From an uncultured Akkermansia sp. (lineage in GTDB: Bacteria; Verrucomicrobiota; Verrucomicrobiia; Verrucomicrobiales; Akkermansiaceae), in assembly GCA_947589295.1 (NCBI GenBank), contig CANQBZ010000025.1, positions 1 to 32,842 of the forward strand: 32,842 nucleotides of DNA, in the 5' to 3' direction. Of the stretch, positions 20,555 to 29,049 are shown piece after piece. Numbering within the stretch: the stretch's first letter is position 1; each line of letters begins with the position of its first letter. Both the position numbers and the translations under genes were made by a program. Under the pieces are notes generated by a model. That model saw nothing but the letters and a program-made list of their open reading frames with translations, made no database searches and was not told where the DNA came from.

Positions 20555-23137
20555 TCAGCCCTGTTGCTCTGCCGGGGCATCCCCACTTGCTTCGTCAGGA
20601 TACTCCTGCTCATCATCAGGTATGACAAGTGAGATATCTTGTATAGACTCTTTAGGATTGAGGGTAACAAGCTTGACGCCCTGCGTGGCGCGACCGGTTT
20701 CGCGAATGGTGTTCACCTTGATGCGCACGGATTGACCGGCAGAAGTCATAATCATGAGCTCGTCATCATCCGTCACGGTCGTGGCAGAAACCACCTTACC
20801 TGTTTTCTCCGTGCAGTTCATCGTCTTGAGGCCAATACCACCGCGGGATTGCAGGCGGTATTCGGAAAAAGCCGTGCGCTTGCCAAGGCCGTTTTCCGCA
20901 ACCACGAGGAGGTGAGCGGCGTTGTCGTGCACCACGGCGAGAGACACCACGTAGTCCCCTTCGCGCAGGCGAATGCCGCGCACGCCAATGGTGTTGCGCC
21001 CCTGAGTACGCATATCGGCCTCATTGAAGCGGATGCTCATGCCGTTGTGCGTGACCAGCACGACATCCTGAGAACCGGAAGTAAGCGCTGCCATGACAAG
21101 GGAGTTGCCCTCCTCGAGATTAATCGCAATGATACCGGCCTTGCGGTAGTTCACAAAATCGTTCAGCGCCGTCTTCTTCACCGTGCCGTCACGAGTGGCA
21201 AACACCACATTGCCGGAGTCCTCCGAGAAGGTGATGTCCTTCCCATTGTCATCCACCTTGCGTTCCAAACGCAACACGGCGGCAATGCGCTCCTCCGCCT
21301 GCAAGTCCAGCAGATTTTTGATGGAACGTCCCTGCGCACTACGCGCGGCCTCATCGATGTCGTACACGCGTTCCACGTACACGCGACCGGTGTTGGTAAA
21401 GAACATGATGTAGTCGTGATTTTGCGCAGAGAAGAGGTGCTCCACGTAATCCACGGCGTCCTTCTTGTTCTTGGTGGATGCGGCTTTGATGCCTTTGCCG
21501 CCGCGCCCTTGCAAACGGTATTCATCCGTCTTGGTTCGCTTGATGTAACCGCTGTGCGTGATGGTGACCACCATAGAATCATTCGGGATAAGATCCTCAA
21601 TGGCCATATCGCCCTCGAAGGGGATGATATGGGTCATACGCGGCGTGGCGTACTTCTCCTTGATGGCACGCAGCTCATCCTTCACGATACCCAGCACACG
21701 GCTTTCGTTAGCAAGAATATCCAGGTAGTCCTCAATCTGCACCAGCAAACCTTTGTACTCATCGGTGATCTTATCGTTCTCCAACGCGGTGAGCTGGTAG
21801 AGGCGCAACTCAAGGATGGCGTTCACCTGGCGTTCGGTAAAGACGTACTGGTCGCCTTGCACGGAAGGCTGCTCGTGGATGAGAATGCCCAAGCCCTTCG
21901 CCAGCTTGGTGGGGAAACGGAACTGCATGAGACGAGCGCGTGCTTCATCACGGTTCTTGGAATCGCGGATGATGCGGATAAACTCATCCAAGTTTGCCAG
22001 CGCTATCAGATAGGCCTCCAACACCTCGGCACGGTCCTCGGCCTTGCCGAGCAAGTACTTTGTGCGCCGTACCACGACCTCTCGCCGGTGTTCCACATAA
22101 AAGTTGATGGCATCCTTGATCGTGAGCACCTTCGGTCTCCCCTCGTGGATGGCCAACATGTTCACCGCAAAGGAAGTTGACAAACTCGTGAGTTTGTAGA
22201 GCTGATTCATGACCACCTGTGGCCGGGCATCGCGTTTGAGTTCAAGCTCGATGTAGTCCGTGAGGTCGCGCATACCGGCGATGTCATTGATCACCTTGTC
22301 ACGCACAAGCTCTGCAATGCGTTCCTGCAGCACTGCGCGGTTCACCCCGTATGGGACATCTGAGATGTGGATGAACTCGCGACCACTCTCGCTGGTCACT
22401 ACCTCCATCTTACCGCGCATCAACACACTGCCACGTCCGGTGCGGAAATAGCTGTCAATTCCCTTGTAGCCCAAGATATAGCCGCCGGTCGGGAAGTCGG
22501 GACCCTTGATGTAGGCGCGCAACTGCTCCGCCGTAATGTGCGGGTTATCGATGCATGCGCAAATGCCATCCACAACCTCGCCAAGGTTATGCGGAGCCAT
22601 ATTGGTAGCCATGCCCACGGCAATGCCCGTGCCGCCGTTCACCAGTAAATTCGGAAAGGCAGACGGAAAGACAACCGGCTCAGTGAGGCGGTTATCGTAG
22701 TTGGGCTGGAAATCCACAGTGTCTTTATCCAAGTCATCCATAAGCGCCACGCCGAGTGCACTAAGTTTTGCCTCGGTGTATCGCATGGCGGCGGGAGGAT
22801 CGCCCTCAGGGGTGCCAAAGTTGCCTTGCCCCTGTACCAGCACATCGCGCATATTCCACGGCTGAGCCATCGTCACCAAAGTGCCGTACGCAGACTGGTC
22901 ACCATGCGGGTGGTAGTTACCTATGGTATCACCCACTATCTTACCGCACTTGATGGTACCTTTGCTCGGCACAAGCCCCAACTCATGCATGGCGTAAAGT
23001 ACACGACGCTGGGAAGGTTTCAGCCCGTCTCGGACATCCGGCAGGGCACGGGAAATAATCACGGACATGGAATAATCCAGGAAGCTGCGAGAAACTTCCT
23101 CAGCCACATCTACGGGTCGTATTCTTGTTTCGCTCAT
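20555..23137 (-). CDS. gyrA: DNA gyrase subunit A
   Basis: Breakage-reunion subunit of gyrase, 860 residues. The catalytic Tyr is Y120 (PPAAMRYTE). The quinolone-resistance region reads HPHGDQSAYGTLV, so the positions equivalent to E. coli Ser83 and Asp87 are Gln81 and Gly85. The C-terminal domain contains a GyrA-box-like QGRGGKGIKA, which supports true gyrase rather than topoisomerase IV, and ends in an acidic tail. It starts 24 bases after the gyrB stop, so gyrB-gyrA form an operon. Confidence 0.95.
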   Translation of the reverse strand: MSETRIRPVDVAEEVSRSFLDYSMSVIISRALPDVRDGLKPSQRRVLYAMHELGLVPSKGTIKCGKIVGDTIGNYHPHGDQSAYGTLVTMAQPWNMRDVLVQGQGNFGTPEGDPPAAMRYTEAKLSALGVALMDDLDKDTVDFQPNYDNRLTEPVVFPSAFPNLLVNGGTGIAVGMATNMAPHNLGEVVDGICACIDNPHITAEQLRAYIKGPDFPTGGYILGYKGIDSYFRTGRGSVLMRGKMEVVTSESGREFIHISDVPYGVNRAVLQERIAELVRDKVINDIAGMRDLTDYIELELKRDARPQVVMNQLYKLTSLSTSFAVNMLAIHEGRPKVLTIKDAINFYVEHRREVVVRRTKYLLGKAEDRAEVLEAYLIALANLDEFIRIIRDSKNRDEARARLMQFRFPTKLAKGLGILIHEQPSVQGDQYVFTERQVNAILELRLYQLTALENDKITDEYKGLLVQIEDYLDILANESRVLGIVKDELRAIKEKYATPRMTHIIPFEGDMAIEDLIPNDSMVVTITHSGYIKRTKTDEYRLQGRGGKGIKAASTKNKKDAVDYVEHLFSAQNHDYIMFFTNTGRVYVERVYDIDEAARSAQGRSIKNLLDLQAEERIAAVLRLERKVDDNGKDITFSEDSGNVVFATRDGTVKKTALNDFVNYRKAGIIAINLEEGNSLVMAALTSGSQDVVLVTHNGMSIRFNEADMRTQGRNTIGVRGIRLREGDYVVSLAVVHDNAAHLLVVAENGLGKRTAFSEYRLQSRGGIGLKTMNCTEKTGKVVSATTVTDDDELMIMTSAGQSVRIKVNTIRETGRATQGVKLVTLNPKESIQDISLVIPDDEQEYPDEASGDAPAEQQG

Positions 23138-23161
23138 AATTCAGAAGATTTTGGATTGGAA

Positions 23162-25723
23162 TTACACATCGAGATTACGTACGTTCAGCGCATTGTCCTC
23201 AATAAAGCGGCGGCGCGGTTCAACGAGGTCGCCCATGAGAATCGTGAACATCTTGTCGGCCTGCACGGCATTGGAGTCGTCAAAACGAACGCGCAAAAGC
23301 TCACGCTTTTCGGGATCCATCGTGGTAGCGTACAAGTCCTTGGCGTCCATCTCACCCAAACCTTTGAAGCGGGTAATGGAAACACTGCGTCCGCCTATTT
23401 CAAGGATGCGGGTAAGGATATCCGGCACATAGAAGATGGGCGTGGGATTCTCCTTTCCCTTTTCTTGCAGGTCGTAAACAGGCGCGTCCTCAGAGAGAAG
23501 ATGATCTCCCGGAATGCCGAGTTCTTCGAGACGGGCGATGAGACGAGTGATGGATTTAGCTTCGTGCAGCTCGTGGAGCAGAGCGCGACGGCTGGGCCCC
23601 TCACGCACCGGCAAGGGATGCTCCGCGAGTTCTTCCTCGCTCGGTTCTCCGAAAAGGAAAAGATCCGGGTTGGCATCGGAATAAGCGGTAAGAGCCTCTT
23701 CATCCGCAAAGTATTCCACGGTCTCATCATTGCCGCAGCGCACCTTCACAAGGTACTGAGGGAAGTCGCCATTGTCTGCGCGGTGGCGCAAAAGGTCCCT
23801 GAAGTTTCCCCCGTGCTGAGCCACGCTGGCCTCGTATTTCTGCAGCTGGATGAGCGTTTCCAGAATGCCCATCAGGGAATCTGCATCAAACTCTTTCTTG
23901 CCGTCAGCAGTGCGCAGAATCACATCTCCTGCGCCTAAAGAAATAAGCTTGCGGTTAAGCTCCACCTCATCCTGCACGTACTGTTCCACTTTGCGGTGAA
24001 TCACGCGGTAAAGCGGCGGCTGGGCAATGTAAAGGTACCCCGCGCGCACCAACTGCGGCATGTGCCGGCAGAAGAGGGTGAGCAACAGGGTGCAAATATG
24101 AGCGCCATCCACATCCGCATCAGCCATGATGATGATTTTATGGTAGCGGACCTTAGCGAGATCGAAAGAACCTTCCCCTTCGCCATCCCCAACACCGGCG
24201 CCAATGGCTGTGATGATGTTCTGAATGGTCTCACTACCCAGCGCCTTGTCCAGGCGCGCTTTCTCAACGTTCAGTATCTTGCCGCGCAATGGGAGAATGG
24301 CCTGCGTGCGGCGATCCCGCCCCATCTTGGCGGAACCGCCTGCAGAATCGCCCTCCACAATGAATAGCTCACACTGCTCCGGGTCGCGGTTGGAACAGTC
24401 TGCCAACTTACCGGGCAGTCCGCCGCCCACGCTCATCGAACTCTTGCGCACGGCTTCGCGGGCCTTGCGCGCCGCCTCGCGCGCACGAGAAGCAATGAGG
24501 CATTTTTCAATGATCACCTTGGCTTCTGCCGGATGTTCCTCGAAGTATTCCTTGAGCTCCTCGTACACCACGCCGCTCACCACGCCCTCGATCTCGGTAT
24601 TCACGAGCTTATCCTTCGTCTGGCTGGAGAAGCGCGGGTTAGGCATCTTCACCGAAATGACCGCCACGAGACCCTCGCGCACATCGTCGCCGGTGAGGCT
24701 CGGGTCTTTATCCTTCAGCATATTGTTGCTCTTGGCGTACTGATTAATGGCGCGAGTGAGCGCACTGCGAAAACCGGAGAGGTGCGTACCGCCATCGCCG
24801 TTGAAGATGCTGTTGGCGAAGCAGAGCACCTGGTAGCGGTCGCTGTCGTTGTACTGCATCACCACGTCCACGATCACGTCGTCCTCCATGGTTTTGCCAT
24901 CGTATTCCACTTCAACGTGCCGTACGCCGGAAACGCAAATGGGGTCGGGGGTGATGAGCGTCTTATTCTCCCCGAGCTGGCGGACAAATTCGCGAATGCC
25001 ATCCTTGTACAGGAAAGTCTCTCTTCTCTGCTCCGGTTGGGTGCGTTCATCCACCAGTTCGATGACGAGTCCCGGATTCAGGAAAGCCAACTCGCGAAGA
25101 CGACGCGTCAGGTGGTCAAACTGGAACTCCGTGGTATCGGTGAAGATGGTGGGATCCGGCAGGAACGTAATGGTCGTGCCGGTTTGCTGCACAGGACACG
25201 TGCCCACCACATGCAGCTTCTCTTTAGTCTTACCGCGCTCAAAGGTGATGACATGCCGTTTGCCATCGCGCCGGACTTCCGCCTTGAACCAGTCCGAAAG
25301 AGCATTCACGCATTTGGCGCCCACACCGTGCAACCCGCCGCTGTACTTGTACGCCCCCTGCCCGAACTTTCCGCCCGCGTGCAAGTTTGTCAGTACTAAT
25401 TCCACCGCCGGAATGCCAAACTTTGGATGGATGTCCACCGGGATGCCTCGCCCATTGTCAATCACCGATATCGATCCATCAACGTGGATGACAATCTCGA
25501 TGTGCGTGCAGTACCCTGCCAGGTGCTCGTCTATCGAGTTGTCCAATACCTCAAATACGCAATGATGCAACCCCCTCTCATCCGGATCGCCTATGTACAT
25601 GCCTGGTCGCTTCCGCACCGCCTCCAAGCCTTCCAGCTTGTCAATTTGAGCGGCGCTGTATTTCTGCTGTGCTCCCGTGTCTACCCGCTGTGCAGGTTCT
25701 CCGGTCGTTGTTTGTTCACTCAT
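23162..25723 (-). CDS. gyrB: DNA gyrase subunit B
   Basis: ATPase subunit of gyrase, 853 residues. The N-terminal GHKL ATPase has FEVLDNSIDEHLAGY, DNGRGIPVDIHP and GGLHGVGAKCVNAL. The TOPRIM domain has EGDSAGGSAKMGRDRRTQAILPLRGKILN (quoted by its key parts EGDSAGG and PLRGK) and ADADVDGAHI. A domain inserted after the TOPRIM DxD segment accounts for the length compared with the ~640-residue form. The C-terminus has RFKGLGEMD. The ATG at 25723 sits about 8 bases after a -10 box, so the mRNA is probably leaderless. The gene is divergent from the metal-efflux genes. Confidence 0.95.
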   Translation of the reverse strand: MSEQTTTGEPAQRVDTGAQQKYSAAQIDKLEGLEAVRKRPGMYIGDPDERGLHHCVFEVLDNSIDEHLAGYCTHIEIVIHVDGSISVIDNGRGIPVDIHPKFGIPAVELVLTNLHAGGKFGQGAYKYSGGLHGVGAKCVNALSDWFKAEVRRDGKRHVITFERGKTKEKLHVVGTCPVQQTGTTITFLPDPTIFTDTTEFQFDHLTRRLRELAFLNPGLVIELVDERTQPEQRRETFLYKDGIREFVRQLGENKTLITPDPICVSGVRHVEVEYDGKTMEDDVIVDVVMQYNDSDRYQVLCFANSIFNGDGGTHLSGFRSALTRAINQYAKSNNMLKDKDPSLTGDDVREGLVAVISVKMPNPRFSSQTKDKLVNTEIEGVVSGVVYEELKEYFEEHPAEAKVIIEKCLIASRAREAARKAREAVRKSSMSVGGGLPGKLADCSNRDPEQCELFIVEGDSAGGSAKMGRDRRTQAILPLRGKILNVEKARLDKALGSETIQNIITAIGAGVGDGEGEGSFDLAKVRYHKIIIMADADVDGAHICTLLLTLFCRHMPQLVRAGYLYIAQPPLYRVIHRKVEQYVQDEVELNRKLISLGAGDVILRTADGKKEFDADSLMGILETLIQLQKYEASVAQHGGNFRDLLRHRADNGDFPQYLVKVRCGNDETVEYFADEEALTAYSDANPDLFLFGEPSEEELAEHPLPVREGPSRRALLHELHEAKSITRLIARLEELGIPGDHLLSEDAPVYDLQEKGKENPTPIFYVPDILTRILEIGGRSVSITRFKGLGEMDAKDLYATTMDPEKRELLRVRFDDSNAVQADKMFTILMGDLVEPRRRFIEDNALNVRNLDV

Positions 25724-25755
25724 ACGCGCACATTATGCGCGCGTACGCGCGCGCG
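25721..25755. repeat. alternating purine-pyrimidine tract (Z-DNA-prone, palindromic)
   Basis: Bases 25734-25755 alternate pyrimidine and purine without a break (22 bases), and 25721-25733 do so in the opposite phase. GCGCGCGTACGCGCGC (25737-25752) is a perfect palindrome that could also extrude as a cruciform. The tract covers the gyrB promoter spacer, the -10 box and the start codon. Confidence 0.85.
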
Positions 25756-25760
25756 GGCAA
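25732..25760 (-). promoter_or_regulatory. gyrB promoter with a Z-DNA-prone spacer
   Basis: Minus strand TTGCCC (25755-25760), a 17-base spacer (25738-25754) made wholly of alternating C and G plus one TA step, then CATAAT (25732-25737). The ATG follows 8 bases later. The -10 matches consensus at 5 of 6 positions and the -35 at 4 of 6. Confidence 0.6.
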
Positions 25761-25811
25761 GTCCGTTTCGCGTCATTTTTACCTTTACTTCGTTTTTTTC
25801 TACTTTTCCCC

Positions 25812-25840
25812 TTGACGGAATGAAATGAAAGGTGTAGTTT
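25812..25840 (+). promoter_or_regulatory. promoter of the metal-efflux genes
   Basis: TTGACG (25812-25817), 17-base spacer, TAGTTT (25835-25840). Confidence 0.55.
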
Positions 25841-25851
25841 ATCTTCAACAG

Positions 25852-25867
25852 TTGCTCATTCGAGCAA
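25852..25867. promoter_or_regulatory. inverted-repeat operator candidate for metal efflux
   Basis: TTGCTC-ATTC-GAGCAA is a perfect 6-4-6 inverted repeat, starting about where transcription should begin. Such a position suits a metal-responsive ArsR/SmtB-type repressor; the regulator is not in the window. Confidence 0.45.
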
Positions 25868-25891
25868 TTATTATCTAAAAAATCACAGACG

Positions 25892-26110
25892 ATGAAACAG
25901 AACTATGAAATTGAAGTAGACTGCGCGAACTGTGCAGCGAAAATGGAACGAGCGACGAAAGAGGTGAGCGGAGTAAAAGGAGCCGTCATCAATTTCATCA
26001 TGCAGCAACTGACAGTGGAGTTTGAAGAGGGTGCGGATATCAAGGCAGTGATGGCAGCCGTCGTGAAAGCCTGCAAAAAAGTGGAACCTGATTGCGAGAT
26101 AGAGTGCTGA
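25892..26110 (+). CDS. small HMA-domain metal-binding protein
   Basis: 72 residues forming one HMA (ferredoxin-like) domain. The metal loop is D10-C11-AN-C14, the Asp-containing DCxxC type seen in Zn/Cd ATPases. Two more Cys lie at the C-terminus (DCEIEC). The next gene, 19 bases on, is a P1B ATPase with no N-terminal HMA domain, so this protein probably serves as its detached metal-binding domain or chaperone. Metal type is inferred. Confidence 0.83.
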   Translation: MKQNYEIEVDCANCAAKMERATKEVSGVKGAVINFIMQQLTVEFEEGADIKAVMAAVVKACKKVEPDCEIEC

Positions 26111-26129
26111 AAAGGAGGAGGGGTGAGGC

Positions 26130-28001
26130 ATGACCAAGAAGCAAAAGAAGATGCTGTGGCGCATCATCGTGGCAGGCGTTCTACTGATCGCCCTGCAATT
26201 TACGCCGCTGGCGGGAGCATGGAGATTAGCCGTCAGCCTGGGGATCTACCTGATTGTGGCGTATGACATCTTGCTTAAATCGGCGCGTGGACTGCTGGCA
26301 GGTCAGTTTCTGGACGAGAACTTCCTGATGGCCATCGCAAGTCTTGGAGCCTTTGCACTGGGAGTGAGCAATGGGAGCGGGGACTACAATGAGGCCATTG
26401 CCGTCATCCTCTTTTACCAAATTGGCGAACTTTTTCAAAGCTGTGCCGTTTCGAAAAGTCGGCGCAGCATCACTGCACTCATGGATATTCGTCCGGACTA
26501 CGCCCATTGGGAAAGCAACGGACAACTCAGGACGGTTTCCCCGGACGAAGTATCCATTGGCAGCATCATCGTGGTACAGCCCGGTGAAAAAATACCGCTG
26601 GACGGCATCGATGAGCAAGGAGACAGCGCGCTGGACACGTCCGCTCTGACCGGCGAAAGCGTGCCGCGTTCTGTGCATCCTGGGGAGGAGGTCATGAGCG
26701 GATGCATCAACCTGCGCTCTCCGCTGCGCATTCGGACGACACGCGAGTTCGGGGAATCCACCGTCACCAAAATCCTGCAGCTCATGCAGGAGGCAACGAA
26801 CCGCAAGTCCAGATCGGAACAATTTATCACCAGGTTTGCGCGCGTATACACGCCCCTCGTATGCGGGGCAGCGCTTCTGTTGGCAATACTGCCGCCCGTA
26901 GCGCTACTTGCCATGGGCAATTCTGCCGAGTGGACCACATGGCTGTATCGAGCGCTCATTTTCCTGGTCATCAGCTGTCCCTGCGCCCTCGTGCTCAGCA
27001 TACCTCTCTCGTTCTTCGCCGGCATTGGCGGGGCGGGACGCGCCGGCATCCTCATCAAGGGGTCACACTTTGTGGAGACCCTCGCGCAAGCGCAGGTAGC
27101 CGTCTTTGATAAAACGGGCACTCTCACCCGGGGAGTCTTTGAGGTTGTGGCGGCCCATCACAGCCCCTACTCTCTGCACGAACTGCTCCAATTCGCTGCA
27201 GCGGCGGAAAGCGCCTCTTCCCACCCTATCGGCATCAGCCTATGTCAAGCCTGTAAACATCCCCTTCCCGCCTCCGACATCGCCGATATGCAGGAGCTGC
27301 AAGGCTTGGGCGTCATCTCCACCGTCAAGGGGTTGCGTGTGGCCGTCGGCAATGAAAAGCTTATGGAACAGGAAGGCGCCCAAGCTTTGCCTTGTCATTG
27401 CGTAGGCACCATCGTCCACATCGCCATCGATCACCGCTACGCCGGGCACATCCTCATATCGGATTCCCTGAAACCGACATCGGCCCGCGCATTAGCCGAA
27501 CTTAAATCTCTGGGCATTCGCAAGACGGTGATGCTGACCGGCGATAACCAGCGCACGGCCGAAGCTGTGGCCCGCGAGCTTGCGCTTGACGAGGTGCACT
27601 GTGAGCTGCTGCCAGCCCACAAAGTAGCAGAAGTGGAGCAGCTGATGCGGGCGAACATTGGTCGACTCTTTTTCGTGGGTGACGGCGTCAATGACGCCCC
27701 TGTACTTGCCCGCGCGGACGTGGGCATTGCCATGGGCGGACTGGGCAGCGATGCAGCCATTGAAGCGGCGGATGTCGTCATCATGGACGATGATCCGGCG
27801 CGCATCCCTCTGGCCATGCGCATTGCCCGCAAATGCATGAGCATCGTACACCAGAACATCGTCTTTGCCTTGGTCACCAAGTTTGCCTGTCTCGCTCTCG
27901 GGGCCCTCGGTCTGGCCAATATGTGGTTTGCCATCTTCGCCGATGTGGGCGTGCTCGTGCTGTGCGTCCTCAATGCCATCCGCTCCATGTATAACAACTA
28001 A
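26130..28001 (+). CDS. heavy-metal P1B-type ATPase (probable Zn2+/Cd2+ exporter)
   Basis: 623-residue ATP-driven metal exporter of the inner membrane. Seen in order: TGES (174-177, actuator), C283-P-C285 in the membrane metal site, phosphorylation site D327 in DKTGTLT, H365-P, TGDN, and GDGVNDAP (517-524). A Lys in the seventh membrane segment (K584) and Asp-x-Gly in the eighth (D605-V-G607) are the marks of Zn/Cd-type (P1B-2) pumps. The N-terminal HMA domain is missing and is supplied by the gene before it. A good ribosome site AAAGGAGG precedes the ATG by about 10 bases, one of few clear ones in the window. Confidence 0.9.
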   Translation: MTKKQKKMLWRIIVAGVLLIALQFTPLAGAWRLAVSLGIYLIVAYDILLKSARGLLAGQFLDENFLMAIASLGAFALGVSNGSGDYNEAIAVILFYQIGELFQSCAVSKSRRSITALMDIRPDYAHWESNGQLRTVSPDEVSIGSIIVVQPGEKIPLDGIDEQGDSALDTSALTGESVPRSVHPGEEVMSGCINLRSPLRIRTTREFGESTVTKILQLMQEATNRKSRSEQFITRFARVYTPLVCGAALLLAILPPVALLAMGNSAEWTTWLYRALIFLVISCPCALVLSIPLSFFAGIGGAGRAGILIKGSHFVETLAQAQVAVFDKTGTLTRGVFEVVAAHHSPYSLHELLQFAAAAESASSHPIGISLCQACKHPLPASDIADMQELQGLGVISTVKGLRVAVGNEKLMEQEGAQALPCHCVGTIVHIAIDHRYAGHILISDSLKPTSARALAELKSLGIRKTVMLTGDNQRTAEAVARELALDEVHCELLPAHKVAEVEQLMRANIGRLFFVGDGVNDAPVLARADVGIAMGGLGSDAAIEAADVVIMDDDPARIPLAMRIARKCMSIVHQNIVFALVTKFACLALGALGLANMWFAIFADVGVLVLCVLNAIRSMYNN

Positions 28002-28051
28002 CTCGGATGCAAGCTGCGTGCGGGAACTCCCCAATCTCCCCCTGCCCCGTC

Positions 28052-28070
28052 AACGAAAGCGTTTTATTTT
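28052..28070 (+). terminator. weak terminator after the P1B ATPase
   Basis: AACG-AAAG-CGTT followed by TTATTTT; four-pair stem only. Confidence 0.35.
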
Positions 28071-28086
28071 GCGCCCCAGGCGCGGC

Positions 28087-28158
28087 TAGCCCCGACAGGA
28101 ATCGAACCTGTATTTGCCCTTTAGGAGAGGGCCGTTCTATCCATTGAACTACGAGGCC
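28087..28158 (-). tRNA. tRNA-Arg (anticodon CCT)
   Basis: 72-base cloverleaf on the minus strand: acceptor GGCCTCG/CGGGGCT, anticodon stem GCCCT/AGGGC with loop CTCCTAA, T arm ACAGG-TTCGATT-CCTGT. CCA is not encoded. The first pair is G1-U72, as in the two other tRNAs here. Confidence 0.92.
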
Positions 28159-28173
28159 GCCCGGGTGGGGGTG

Positions 28174-28202
28174 TTTGTACACCGAAAGAGGAAGAATAGC
28201 AA
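28174..28202 (-). promoter_or_regulatory. tRNA-Arg promoter
   Basis: Minus strand TTGCTA (28197-28202), 17-base spacer, TACAAA (28174-28179), 15 bases before the tRNA. Confidence 0.5.
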
Positions 28203-28209
28203 GAAAAAA

Positions 28210-29034
28210 TTATGAAAAAGCGCGGCGGAGACGCTCCAACTGCGACTCGGAGAGAAAGGGGACAAGCTGGGACAAAATGCGGGGGAGGAACTCGGGAAGC
28301 GACCACGCATGCAGCGGCTGCGGCGCCGGGGATGTAAAAGCCCACGTGGGCATAGGATAATTGATATCGGCCACTAACCGGGTAGCGGCTGCTAAATGCT
28401 CCAGCGCGAGGGTGAGCGGCTCACGCAGTTGTTCAAATTGTGCCAGTGGCGCCAACCAGGCGGCGCTCAGACTGTTGAGCTGTCCCTGCAGCCCGGGAAG
28501 CATAGCCGCCAACTTCTCTGCGGGCAATCCATACAGCGGAGTGAGCTCAGGCAGTAGCCGCATATCAGCCGGGGAAAGCAATCCCGTGATCACGGCAGCA
28601 GCCTCTCCCCGTCCCGAAAGCACAAGCTGCACCAAACTGTGCACACCGACAAAGGAATTTTCCCCTTGCCGGGGAGCAAGCAGGACCGCCTGCATCGCTG
28701 CACGGCAGGCAAGGGCAAAGTCACCTTGCTCTGCCACGGCGAAGAGCGACAAGGCCTGCCAAGCTTCACCGCAACGCTGCTGCACAAAGGCACACAAATT
28801 TGTCAGCGCCTGCGCCCGCAGGGGCGGTGGAACAGCTTGCTCGAACTGCTCGTAAAGGGGTAAGAACTCCTCGCCGGGAAAATCAGGACGCTCCGCCTCT
28901 GAAATCGCGAAAGCCACCATACCCACACACCATTCACCAGGCGTGAGCGACTGCCGCTGGCGACCATCACGCAGACGAGCCAACAAACGGCTCACCCCGG
29001 TGAGTTCTGAAAACATATCGCGCTCCCAAGCCAT
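28210..29034 (-). CDS. unknown, probably cytoplasmic helical protein
   Basis: I do not recognise this 274-residue protein. It has no signal peptide or membrane segment and no catalytic motif that I can see. It is rich in Leu and Ala and likely all alpha-helical, which could mean a repeat or scaffold protein. It starts 15 bases after the TPR gene stop and is the last gene of the metF operon, just before tRNA-Arg on the same strand. Confidence 0.75.
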   Translation of the reverse strand: MAWERDMFSELTGVSRLLARLRDGRQRQSLTPGEWCVGMVAFAISEAERPDFPGEEFLPLYEQFEQAVPPPLRAQALTNLCAFVQQRCGEAWQALSLFAVAEQGDFALACRAAMQAVLLAPRQGENSFVGVHSLVQLVLSGRGEAAAVITGLLSPADMRLLPELTPLYGLPAEKLAAMLPGLQGQLNSLSAAWLAPLAQFEQLREPLTLALEHLAAATRLVADINYPMPTWAFTSPAPQPLHAWSLPEFLPRILSQLVPFLSESQLERLRRAFS

Positions 29035-29049
29035 GCGAAGCGCAGCAAA

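Noticed and set aside
20639..22180. 513-codon open frame opposite gyrA
   Set aside because: It is a shadow of gyrA caused by codon bias, with no recognisable domain and no promoter or ribosome site.
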